From the NCBI GenBank assembly GCA_947846985.1, contig CANTUZ010000003.1, positions 53,702,096 through 53,766,095 of the forward strand: DNA of 64,000 bases. The letters are read 5' to 3'. Origin of the DNA: Fratercula arctica (taxonomy: Eukaryota > Chordata > Aves > Charadriiformes > Alcidae). A program made the translations under genes and the position numbers. This document shows, one piece after another, positions 52,801 through 63,296 of this stretch. Under the pieces are notes generated by a model. That model saw only the letters and a list, made by a program, of their open reading frames with translations, made no database searches and was not told where the DNA came from. How positions within the stretch are numbered: the first letter of the stretch is position 1; each line of letters starts with the position of its first letter.

Positions 52801-55329
52801 AGAACGTGGTCTTTTGTGGATACTTGAGTTATTTTCTAGACAACCACAGATAAAAATGCAAAGAAAATCTGTATTCTAACATGCTAAATTTCAAAGAATT
52901 TGTAATTCTGTAGTAGCAGTTGTAACACAAAGCAAATACTGCGGGTATAGCTGGGCTTCAAAACCCTTGTAAGACCCGAGTTTCTGCTTGTTCTAAAACT
53001 CACATACTCTTGTTGCAGCTGTTTTTTGTAAAATGCCCTTGGGACTTATTACTGCAGGACATTGGCATCATTAAAATAGAGGAACCCTATGATATCTAGA
53101 AGGAGAGGGAGTCTATCTGAGGGAAGGAGAGCAGGGAATATTTTAGCATGTCATAGACATTGAATGTCTTGGGAAAAGGGCATCTTGTGACCATCTGAAG
53201 ATGAACAGATATTATAATTGCAAGACCATAGAAGATGGTAGCTATTGTAAACTGCCATGGATTTGTTGCAATTCTCTCATGTCAGTTTGCTGCTTAGAGC
53301 AACTGTTCCTTGAGTGATTTTGCAAGATCTTTTTTTCCTTATCTCCTTTTTTTAAAAATCAAAGGCTGCTCTGTGGCTCAGATAAATTTAAGTCAACTGG
53401 CTGAGGGGAAAACTGCTGCAGCCATGCGTCATGTTCCTCTGATGAAAATTGTGCCTGCACAGAAGGGGTGACATAATGGCTCAGGAAGCGTCTCTTGGAC
53501 CACCACAATTTATAATGTAGTTTCTGTTACCTGCACTGCACGGCTGAAAAGTGTGAATAGTCAGGACTTGCTTCTGTAAGTAGTGTAGTCATCGCTGCCC
53601 GGGAGCAATGACCTCCATGGGCAGGGAGGGGCAAGGCAAGTGGAGTGCTGCCCCTTGCACCTACTTGATCTTAATCTATTGCTGCCTGAGTCAGAACAAT
53701 GAGGGTTTTTTAGACTTTGTGCTGCAGTTGTTGGTTTTGGTTTTTTTTTTTTTTTTTTAACATGCCTCCAAACTATTTAAAAAAAAAAGTACAGAAGACA
53801 GTGTGCACAAGAGGAGCCCAGAATATTTAAATCCTGAGATCAACAGTGTGCCTTGTTCAGATATTTTGAAAGCAAGTTGACATTGCTATTGTAAGAGGTT
53901 CAACATGGATTTCAGAGGGTCACTAAGTAAATTACCCCTGACTAATTAAACCAGTTTTGAGTCATGCAAGCCATCTCAGAGTATTGAGAGACTTCATTGG
54001 CACGCCTTTATCCTCATACTTCATAGCTTATAGTCGCATACAATTTAAAGGTCAATTAGTGGAGATTTTATACCCTGTTTGGGCCTTTCATTATTTCTCA
54101 TTACTAGTCAATAATATGATGAATTACATAGGTGCATGATGTGCACCCTAAAGAAGGGTCAATAAAAATGTGCGTATTTCTACATCATCAGTGGTTTCTT
54201 TACCACTTTCTCTCAGCATAGTTTCCTTTTAGTTTTTCTACCTGTGCCCCCCCACACCTCCTTTTCTCTGTTCTTTGTGTGCTATTCGCCACTCCAGCAA
54301 AAGCTGCAGTAACACAGCGCTTAGAAAAGTCACGTCCCTTTCTTTGTGTACCAGTTGCTGAGAAAGGAAGTGTTTTGACCAGCTTTTCTCTCTGGTGCCA
54401 ACCTACAAAGTAAAATAATCAGTCTTAGCTTTGAGGACAGAAAAAGAGCATTGCTGGGAACGTGGAGAGGAGATGAGGAGCACATAGTCACCCCACTTCT
54501 GCTTTATGCCTTCTCCAGAAACTATTTTTAGTCCTGTTGGCAAATGGTGTCATTTGTTGCTCGGCTGCTGGTGCCGTGCAATGGGTGCGAGCCCTGTCAG
54601 CTGTGGGGCCGGCCACTGGGCTGGGGGGAGCCTGGTGCTGGGAGACCCCGGGGCTGAACAGGGAGCCTGGGGGCAGGGGGGGGGAGTGCACAGGTAGTAG
54701 GCCAGGCCCTGGGTTGCGTTTGGGTGGTGCAGGGCATGTAACATCCAGCCTGGCAGCCAGTGGGGCTGGGGAGATGCTGGAGAAGCTACTATTTCCTCGA
54801 AGATGTGAGCTCTTGAAAGGCTTGGCCAGCGCGTGACAGCCGCATGTCCATGAAATACATCACTTTTCTAACCCCCCCTGCGCAGACAGGTGCTTCCAAT
54901 AAACAACAGCTTGAAACGGTAGTTTTGCAAGGTGCATCTAACCATTTCAAAGCAATAGGGAGGAGCACTAAGAGTAGAGGGTTTCCGTGCTGCTGGTCCC
55001 AGCAGAGGCTGGGAGCGAGGTGTGGGGTGGTGGGCAGCCCTGGGGTCACCCTCCGGCCCGGCTCCTGCAGGCCTCTCCCGCTCCGGCCATCCACGGGCTG
55101 CGGGGTTTGCCCACCGCCACTTAACGTGCCTTCCCCAACAAGTGCGGCCCTGCGTGCACTCAGCTGTTTCCTAAGAAGGATGTAGGAGCATCCCTACTGC
55201 TGTCTGTAATTAGCGATTACTTAATTTCATTATAATTGGGGGGAAGGGGGCAGTAATAGGAAGCAGGAGGTATCGATAGAGGCAGCGCTTCTCCTGTCCC
55301 TCTCCAAGGAGAGCTCTGCCTTCTGCGGG
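49861..55329. other. Non-coding stretch upstream of the CpG island
   Basis: No supported exon. A T run of about 20 lies at 53738-53758 and an A run at 53779-53788. The GC content begins to climb at 54550-55160, where open frames in several phases reflect base composition. A TAAT-rich cluster lies at 55205-55238, immediately before the CpG island. Confidence 0.55.
55205..55238. promoter_or_regulatory. Cluster of homeodomain-type TAAT/ATTA words
   Basis: Within 34 bases there are TAATTAGCGATTA, TTAATT and TATAATTG, giving several overlapping TAAT/ATTA cores. Homeodomain proteins bind such cores. The cluster stands out because it is an AT island between two GC-rich blocks, about 100 bases before the CpG island begins. 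Regulatory function is inferred from motif density and position only. Confidence 0.3.
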
Positions 55330-55396
55330 GCGATCGGTGGCAGATCCCTCCTCTCCTCAGGGGCAGAACGGCGCGGTCCCGCTACTTAAACTAAAA

Positions 55397-55505
55397 ATGG
55401 GCATTAACCGGGTGCCTCTTCCCTTGCCGGCCGCTTCCCAGCCAGCCTTCCCGCGGCGTCAAGGCAACGCTGTTGACTTCTGCCGCCGCAGCTCCCGGCG
55501 GTCAG
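55397..55505 (+). CDS. Candidate alternative first exon (partial)
   Basis: An ATG at 55397 opens a frame beginning MGINRVPLPLPAASQPAF. It stays open to a near-perfect splice donor, CAG|GTGAGG, after 55505. The ATG lies a few bases after an AT-rich 'tacttaaactaaaaatgg' stretch, which could serve as a TATA-like or CArG/MEF2-like element. If used, the exon would give a transcript that skips the coding exon at 55911, or joins it with other 5' sequence. The coding reading is speculative and the exon may be purely 5' untranslated. The donor is the strong part of the evidence. Confidence 0.25.
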
Positions 55506-55845
55506 GTGAGGCGCCGGCACTGGGGAGGAGGGGGGGAGCCCGGTCAGCAACGAGCCCGCCCCCGGCCCCAGTGGCCGCCCCCTCCCCGGGAGCTGGGGCC
55601 GGGACCCCGCTGGGGCGGCGCTGGGGCGGCCACGTGCGCCGGGCGAGCCCACGGGCGGGCGGGGGGTGCCGGGCCGTCCGGCAGGGGGGGGGCAGAGGAG
55701 GGGCTTTAGCCGCCGGGTGGGCGCCCCCGCCGCGCCGGAGTGGCAGCGCCGGCCGGCCTGTGGCTGGGACGAAAGTTTGAGGAGCGGCGGCGGTGGGGCC
55801 GGGCCGCGGTGTCCCGGGGCGGGCCGGGAGCGGGGCGGGGGAGGC

Positions 55846-55890
55846 ATGGCGGGGCGGGGCGGGCCGGCGGTGGCGGGGAGCCGGTGCTGA
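55846..55890 (+). other. Upstream ORF of 14 codons
   Basis: An ATG at 55846, in the GC-rich leader, opens a 14-codon frame ending at a TGA at 55888-55890, 20 bases before the main ATG. Its frame differs from the main frame. If transcription begins upstream of it, scanning ribosomes would meet this ORF first, and it could damp translation of the main product. The peptide itself (Gly/Ala-rich) looks meaningless. Confidence 0.45.
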
Positions 55891-55910
55891 TCCGGCGGCC
55901 GGGCCGGGGC

Positions 55911-56009
55911 ATGGAGGGGGAGCAGGCGGGCGGCCCCGCCGCCGCCCCGGCGGAGAGCGGCACGTCGGAGGCGTTCGCCCAGCTGTGGGCCGACGTGATG
56001 GGCATCCTG
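55911..56009 (+). CDS. First coding exon of an unidentified gene (partial, 33 codons)
   Basis: The ATG at 55911 has G at -3 and G at +4, a good Kozak context, and lies in the middle of the CpG island. It encodes a start MEGEQAGGPAAAP, a low-complexity Gly/Ala/Pro stretch, then a probable amphipathic helix (residues 18-33, TSEAFAQLWADVMGIL). The exon ends after a complete CTG codon, at a donor CTG|GTGAGT, so the next exon should begin in phase 0. The frame stays open upstream to about 55740 without another ATG, so this ATG is the natural start. No signal peptide or membrane segment is seen, and the product is probably cytosolic or nuclear. I do not recognise the protein from these residues. 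No later exon could be paired with it in the window, so the downstream intron is probably long. Confidence 0.7.
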
Positions 56010-58402
56010 GTGAGTGGGGCCGGGATGGTGGGGGAGCCGGCCGTGGGACGGGACGGGACGGGGTGGGTGGCGGAGCCCTGGACGGGACGGCGGGTCCCCC
56101 CCGGCGGGCACCTGCTGTGGAGCGTGGCCGAGGTGGAGAGGGGTGTGCGGGCCGGGGCGTCCCGGGAAAACTTCATCCATGCGCTGTATCGTTGAGGGCT
56201 CCAACCACGGCTCCGCAGCGAGCTCCGTGACCTCCCCTCGGCTGTCGCGGCGGGAGAGGCGTCTGGAAAGCCGGGCTGCGGCTGTTTACCGGAGCCGACC
56301 GGCCCCCGCGCCTGTTTACACGCCCGGCGGCGCGGCTGTGGGACGGTCCGTGGGCGCTTTGTTTCCTGTTGCGCCGGCATGCCGCCGGGTTCGGTTAAAG
56401 TTTGGGCGAAAGGCCGGTTTTGTCGCCGCTTTTGCATTCCACGCACGTGTTCTCGGCGTGGGGTCGCTGCCGCGGGGCGCAGGCGGCCCGTGGGCACCCC
56501 GTGGGGGGTGTCCCGGGTGCCGGTGTGGGAGCTCTTATTCTCGGTGGGGGTTTTTTTCTGGGGGGGAAACGAGTTGCTCGGTGAGGGCCCGTGGAGTTTC
56601 TGGGCTGGTGATCTTCTGAGGAGGGACTAATCCTCGTAATTCACTGGTCGCAAACAAAAGCGATGGCCCCAGTAACAAGGGCTCAAGGAATTATGTTTAG
56701 TGGGCACGCAGCGTACCCACAGGACGGGCTGGATGGCAAAACAGTAAAAATACAGGAAGAGTCAACTCTTTATTTCTACTTGCAACGAGAGAATAATATT
56801 TACTTTAGGTGCAAGACGATAATTACCGCAGAGGACTGCCACTCAGCAAAAAAACAAATACTAATGTTATATACATACTGGAGCTGGCGGTTTTCCAGTG
56901 ACACAGGAATGTGGTAATCAGCAGTGGAGTGCCTGTTTATTCACTTTAAAAGCAAATGAATAGGCTTGATACGTATTAATTTCTGTTGTTAATATTTGAC
57001 CAACAGACGTTAAAGAATATTATGAGAAATACCTTTTGTAAAACTACTGCGGCATGTAACAAATAGTAAACCCATAGGATCTAATTCAGAAATGTTGTAG
57101 AATAGAACAGAGAATTTAATTAGCATTACGGACTTTATTGTTAATATTCAAAGTAAGATTAAAAAGCCCCGCCTCATTCCTTTTCTTCATAGAAATTCTC
57201 CATTGACATGACGTCCACTTTAATAGCACCCGGCTGTGTACACTCTTTCACTGTTAATGATTTTAATCTAAGAATGCAAGCAGAGTCAGTTCTGCCAGTT
57301 TGTAGGGAGCACACAGTTGGTACTTTATGAACAGCCTCTTTCTCTCTTTTTCTGGCAGGTCTCAGTACTGCATTTAGTAAGAGCAAAGTGCTATTGGATG
57401 CCTGGGAAGGAGTGTTGGAGGAGGCCAAACCAACAGCCTAGCGTGCTGGAGCTCAGTGCAGAAAAAGATCTGATTCTCACACAACTAATAATTTGAATAG
57501 AGTTCTGCTGGCTGTACAAGCTAGTTTCCTTCCTGGGAAAACAGAGCTATTTAATTATTATTTGTCTTCTAATAAAACTAATCTAAAGCAACTTGTCTTA
57601 GAGTTACAGGAAGGAATCATCTTGTAACTGTGAAGTTGCTGGTTTGTGTCAGTTGCAAACATCACCTGACATTTTTACCTCTCCTTACATCAGTGTTTTG
57701 TGTTGCAACACAATTACAAACATGAAAAGATACCCTTGTGGGTCTCAAATGATAAGGTATCTGAGGGAAGACAGAAGCTCTTCTCACTGCAAGCTGTCCA
57801 CTTTCTTCAGATTTAAGGCTTTTAAAGAGTTTCTAGTCTTTGTGGCTGCAAAATACGTCTTACTGTGAACACTTACTTAGTGCATTGTCCTTGTATTAAG
57901 TTAAGGAAGAGGTAGCTCCAATGCCTTTTTCACTGATCGTCTTTTCAGTACATAGAGCTTTGTGCTTTTCAAACCTTTGTTGCAAAAGGCAAACAGTAAA
58001 CTAGACAATGGTTTTCAAATGGAAATCTGTAGATGGTTCCTCATGGTCCACGAGGCCATGACAGTTGCCTGCAGAGCCGGCTTATATCTTTCATCTTGTC
58101 AATTAAGCGAGAGTATGGGTCTTAAATTCCTGGGATTTACAGTAATTCATGATGCAAAGTGTTTAGGGAGGGCAGAGGTAGACACTGGAGCGATTCAGTG
58201 GGAGCAACTCTATGAACCAAGAGGCTGGTACAGTGATACGCTGGTAGGTTGTCCCTGCAACAGCTTGAAAGCTACCAAAGGAATGCAGTAGCAGGAGAGA
58301 AGAGCCAGGATCTTCGGAGGGGAAAACTAGTATGAAAGGAAGAAGGTGATCATCAAAAGTTTGTTGATCGAATGAGAGAGAGAAAATTACATTCCTAAGC
58401 AA
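56010..58402 (+). other. Start of inferred intron 1
   Basis: After the GTGAGT donor the sequence leaves the CpG island at about 56560 and becomes AT-rich. Apart from the peculiar segment at 57115-57480, described separately, nothing coding is supported. Intron status is inferred from the donor. Confidence 0.6.
57134..57401 (-). other. Possible minus-strand terminal exon (unconfirmed)
   Basis: On minus, a pyrimidine-rich run (CCTCCTCCAACACTCCTTCCCAG) ends in an acceptor AG just before 57401. A frame then stays open for about 75 codons, ending with GAIKVDVMSMENFYEEKE and a TGA at 57174. An AATAAA poly(A) signal follows on minus (plus positions 57134-57139). The frame has no ATG near its 5' end, which suits a terminal exon rather than a single-exon gene. 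Against it, no upstream minus exon was found, the protein is not recognised, and a second strong acceptor (TTTCTGGCAG at 57349-57358) lies on the plus strand inside the same stretch. It could be chance, a pseudogene, or a real 3' end of an antisense gene. Confidence 0.25.
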
Positions 58403-58625
58403 TGATCATAGGATGACGCAGGTTAGAAAGGACCTCAGGTGGCATCTAGCCTGACCTTGAGCTGAAACAGGGAGAGCTGTGAGGCCAGGTGAGGTTGCCT
58501 GGGGCTTTATCCAGTCGGGTCTTGAAAACCTCCAGGGACAGAAACTGCACAACCTCTCTGTGCAGCCTGTTCCACCGCTTTGCTGTTCTTATGGTGAAAA
58601 AGTTGTTCTTTGTAAAAATGATGAA
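58403..58625 (-). mobile_element. CR1 LINE fragment, diverged 3' end
   Basis: On plus it begins 'atcataggatgacgcaggtt' with 'agaaaggacctcag', a decayed CR1 tail in reverse complement. It continues with 'ggtcttgaaaacctccaggg', 'cacaacctctctgtgcagcc', 'tgttccaccgctttgctgtt' and 'cttatggtgaaaaagttgtt'. The order matches CR1, so the sense strand is minus and the element is 5'-truncated. Divergence is moderate: older than the 49.5-kb copy and younger than the 43.8-kb one. It lies inside the presumed intron 1, antisense to the host gene. Confidence 0.93.
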
Positions 58626-59198
58626 ATGTCTGATTCTGTCCTGCTCATACTGAGGAGTTACTGCAGTAGGGAGGAGGAGGGGGAAGGCGTTGTCTGTCTC
58701 CCACTGGCCCTGCCGGAAGCCGTGTGGGGGCATGGTGGTGGCCGTGATGGTGCCTCCTCTAGGTGCGGGTTTAGGAGGAAAGACCATGCAAGTCAGCCCA
58801 GGTGGTAGATTCAGTACTGCAGTTACTTACAGTAGAAGTTGAGCCCCTCTCACTCAGTGGATAAGTGTGTTTCATTGTTTGTGTACATTTAGTTAGGTTC
58901 CTTAAAATAGGACCTCATTAAAAGGAACCTGTGATGGCAGATCCCAAGTCCGGAGGGGAAGCAAATACTTTTCAGGTGCTGCTTGTAAGCAGCATATTTT
59001 ATGGACTTTGAAGTCCCATAATAACTCTCTCTATACTTGACAAATATTGAGCATACTTGCAGCTGTACTGGGATTTTGCTGAAGCAAATGCAACTTTTCC
59101 CTTTTGCACTTATTCTAATGAAATATTCCATAGCTGCAGCTGTGGCATAAGCACCTCAAAGCTATTTGTGCTGTTAATGGAGCTCGCTAGATAGCCAT

Positions 59199-59267
59199 AA
59201 TTATACTTAAAAGCTTTTCCTTAGTCTGTAGCAAGCCCATGTTGGAACGTACTAGTTAAGTATAATT
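59199..59267. repeat. Perfect 12-bp inverted repeat with 45-bp spacer
   Basis: AATTATACTTAA at 59199-59210 is matched exactly by TTAAGTATAATT at 59256-59267. The flanks do not extend the pairing. A chance origin is possible, because AT-rich inverted repeats of this length arise in tens of kilobases. Confidence 0.8.
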
Positions 59268-62200
59268 TGCAATGTCTCAAAGCAACAATGGATGGTGGAA
59301 GTGTATTAGGGTTTTGGAGAGAGATTGCAGTAGTAGTGGTGATAGCAAACTGTGTTGCTAAGAGTCTGGAGGCTTGTGTGTGGCCAAATCTGAGAACAAA
59401 TCCTAATATGAAGAGGAAATCTTGAACTTCATTCTTTTAAAGATGTGCTTTCAAAACATGGGCTATTGACCTTAGTATTGGGAAGACACTCTGGTGTTTG
59501 TCTTATTAATGGGATAATCTTCCTTCTTGCATACTATAGCTGGAACAGGTGTCTGGGTCAAATCCTGACGTTAATGAAATCACTGTCAAAACTCTGATCA
59601 GTTTGATAGTGCAGGGATTTCACTGAAGATGATGTCTATTTGTGTGAGGAGCTGTTGTCTTCAAGGGCCAAAATGCAAAAGATACAGAGGAACTTGCAAG
59701 AGATGGAGTGAAATGAGAAGGCTTCCCAGCTTTTTATTGCAAGTTGATAGCTATTTTCTTGTTTCAAACTATTGAATCAATTATGAGAGCTAGAAAAAAA
59801 AAAAGAAGAAAATTCTTTATTTTTGATAGTATTTTGCAGTTATGCTAAAAGAAAACCAGTGCTTTCCCACCATCTGCTGTTAGCTGAAAAGAACAGGGTA
59901 TTTTGAGGACAATAAAGCTCCCTTGGGTTTGTGCTGGGAGCCCTAATATTTACATATATAATCTATCTTGCTCACCGTGTTTCGGTGACTATTTGAATTT
60001 CTTATCAAAGTCATAAAGAAACAAACCGAAAGAGAGAAAGGCGCCAGCTGATAATACTACTGTGATAACATGTAATTACATACTGGCTAGCATAGTTTGG
60101 GGAGAGGAATTTGATATTAAGCCAGGGAACCTGGATATCTGTAGAGATCGGGGAAGTAGATCCCTGACTGATAGAAGCAGTTGGAGGGCTGCCAGGAGGA
60201 GTTGTGGCAGCTCACACCAACTGCAGATTTCTCCCAGGATTGCTCTTCCTTACATCGTTATTAGTTCCCCGTGACCTCCTGTGGAAATCTCTACTCCGTC
60301 GCCCTCCCAACATCTCATTTGGGTGACTGTTTCTCCCATCTCTCTTGGCACCAAGAGGCCAGTCCAGCTGAAGCTGTCGGCACTCGGCTCTATGGAAAAG
60401 CGCAGACAACCGAGTGGTTGCTCCAGGTAGAACGTGCCTTTGAAAATTCAGTATACTCATTTTTTTTCTGATTTTTATTGCTGTGTCTGCAAAATGGCTG
60501 TGGTGCTGTATAATTGGCTCAAAAAGGACTTCAGGACGTTCTGATTCAAGACATTTTTATTCTGACTTCCGCTTTGGAGGGCGCTTTTAAAGCATATCCT
60601 AGATGCAACAGTAAGGATTGACCCAGCTGGCCTGGCCTCTGCTTTTCAAACTAGCACGTATTGTTTTTCCTGTTTTGCGAAACCATGGCGTATATTTTGC
60701 TTTCAAATAAAGAAATCAAAACAGAGAGTGACTGTCAGTTTAGGTGCTGGATTTGATTTTATTTTTTAAACTTAACCTGTTGCATCTCCTCCCCTCTTGT
60801 CTCCATGCAGTGTTACATCTAGCAATGCTAATCCTTTTATGAAGAAAGGCAGCTCATAGAGATAACCTTTGATCTAGGCTTTTTCTCTCACGTCAGGTCA
60901 CATAACACAGATGTCTCCATCAGACAGTGCAGTCTCCACAAGACCTTACACAGTCAGGAATGATAAGGGGTTTTGGTTCTGGTGCTATCTTTTTTTTTTT
61001 TTTTTCTTTGAAAGCAAACTCTGGGTTTCCCTGGCCTTTGAATTACAGAGGAAGAAGTAGGGAAGATTTTTTTTATATACCTGTTCTTTGTCTGCTATGT
61101 TCTGTTATTTACTAGAGAATAACTATAAGCTTAAGGCAAACTGGAATCTTGGTGATAAATTCTGTTTTCCAGAGTGTTGCTGATTTGCTGTGAATTCTGG
61201 CTCCACTATCAATATTTGGAAATGCTTCTTCCTCTTTTTTTTTTTTTTTAATGTTTTGAAAGTCAATCAACCAGGCGCTAGCTGTCTGTTAAGAGCAGTG
61301 GAATACCAGATTGACAGAATTTTCCCATAATGATGCCTCCTTCCTTTTGTCGATATGAAAAAATGGCATTGCCTAAACAGAAGGAAAATGCGAAAATTGG
61401 TGTGGAAAACAAAAATGTTGCACACGCATGACAATTAGCACTTGTAGGAATTTTATTATGTGGTCTGCAATGTATTATGCTACGTGCGCTGGTTTACAGT
61501 TTTCTGTAGTCAGGTGAAAAACTCCTTATTTCTAGTATATCTCAGGGCGAATGATGCTTTATGGAATGAGATAATGATTAATCTAACTTAGTCTGATGCT
61601 GTCTAGAAATCGATGTAAATTAGTCCTGATTGCACGCGATGCTGTGCAAACAGAGGAGCAGAGGAGTTAAGCATGAGCTGAGCAGAGGGGCCGGAGCGTG
61701 GCAGAGCGGGGTCACTGCTGGATGTGGCGCAGGGCCGAGGGACGGATGAAACAGGCAGTGCCCAGGGCAGGGGAGTGTGTGTTGGAGGGGAGAAAGGACT
61801 TTCTTCTCCTTCCGGACTCCAGTTGAACTGCTCCAGCTCTGGCCCTGGGCTCGACTCCCTCAGGACTTTTCTTCCTCCAGAGGTGGTGGAGTGGAGGAGC
61901 GGATGCCGGTGTGCCCAGCCCTGCTGCCGGTGCCTTCCCAGGTCACACTCTGTCACTTGGAGTCTCTGGTTGTAGCTTTTCCTTCATGCAGCAGCACAGG
62001 CTTTCTCCTCTTTCGCTTACACCATTATCCCTGTGTTAATGGTCGTAGAGCACACCTTGTGCTCGGGCTTCAGGAGGTTTGGTAACAAACACAGGATGAA
62101 TAAGAATTACTTCGTATTAACCTAGCAAGGTGATTTGTCACAATACCTGTTTTAATATAAAGTGCTGTTAATAATTTTCCTCTTTGTGATTGCGTGATGC

Positions 62201-63260
62201 AGGCAAAGAGTAATGAACCTGCCGCTTTGTATGTTGCCATTATTGGTGGTGGAAGGAGGAGGAGGAGGGTGTTTGTTGTGACTGTGGGAATGCTGAGGTG
62301 GCTTTGCAAGAATTTGGATTCCCAGTTGTTTTGTGAGGAAATGAACAAAAAGAAGGAACTGGGTTTAATATGAGCAAGTCTGTAAAAATTCAGTTTCTAC
62401 TATAAAAGCATATCCTCCATTAAAGAAGTGCGTCGACACGTGTTGTGTGATTAGATAAAGAGATATGGAGGGCTTTTATTTCTCCCTGTCATCGAGAGAC
62501 TTAATTTTCCTATTGACAGGAAAAAAATTAGAACGCAGTTCACTGAAACACACTGAAACTCAGGAGTTCACAACACAGATTTCCATTATGGAAAATAACT
62601 ACTCTAAAAATAAAAGGAGCTGCCCCCACTGCAGTGCCAGAGCTGTGGTGTGAGTCAGGTGCGGGCACGCCGGCTCTGCTTTGATCTTCTTGAGGTGAGG
62701 GGAACGCTTTTCTTGTCTGCTGCCATGTTTTGAAGCACAAAGTTATAATTTGCTATTTTTATTAGAACTAAGATTACTGTAATAAAGTACTTAATGGTTT
62801 AAGTTTTTATGACACCTGGATAAGCATTTTTGAGCTATGTACTAATTTTAGAGGCACGTTTCCTATGAAGAGTTTGGAATTGAGAGTGGGAATTGTATAA
62901 CCTGTCTGGAAAACAGTTTTAGGCAGGGTGTAACCAGAAAATTAGATGGACAAGCTTAAGAATATAACACAACAACGGCTTATAAATAACACTTTTTTAT
63001 GGAAAGTCATATGATAAATTGGAGAACTGGTTCCTAATATCTGTGTCACGACCTGAGTGCGATCTGGTTGAAGTGCTGTCGCAGGTCTGCTCTGCTACAA
63101 GCCCATTAGATTTTGCTGATTTGACTTCCCTGTGTCCCTGCGTGGGCACAGGGATATGCTCTTGAGATCAGTTTACATGATCAGGCCTCCAGATGGGAAA
63201 AATATGGTCGTTCTTATGTGCATGGGTAAACATACATATTGAAACTCACAAGTGTAGTAA

Positions 63261-63296
63261 TATCAGGAATATAAATATTATCGGGAATATAAATAC
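63261..63296. repeat. 18-bp tandem duplication, two units
   Basis: 'tatcaggaatataaatat' is followed directly by 'tatcgggaatataaatac', with two differences between units. It is a simple local duplication. Confidence 0.9.

Larger units (their letters stand above)
55330..56560. promoter_or_regulatory. CpG-island promoter
   Basis: Base composition switches abruptly to very high GC with dense CpG, unlike anything else in the window. It holds many GGGCGG/GGGGCGGGG Sp1/KLF-type boxes (most of them between 55,610 and 55,870) and an E-box CACGTG at 55631-55636. No convincing TATA box stands next to the exon. This is the usual look of a broad, TATA-less housekeeping or developmental vertebrate promoter. 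The transcription start is probably spread over the few hundred bases before 55911. Long GC-driven open frames on both strands (up to 266 codons on minus) are by-products of composition. Confidence 0.9.

Noticed and set aside
55404..56497. Minus-strand open frames of 263-266 codons across the CpG island
   Set aside because: They are Pro/Arg/Gly/Ala-rich, occur in several frames at once and coincide exactly with the GC-rich island where stop codons are rare. The plus strand has a better start context and splice donors.
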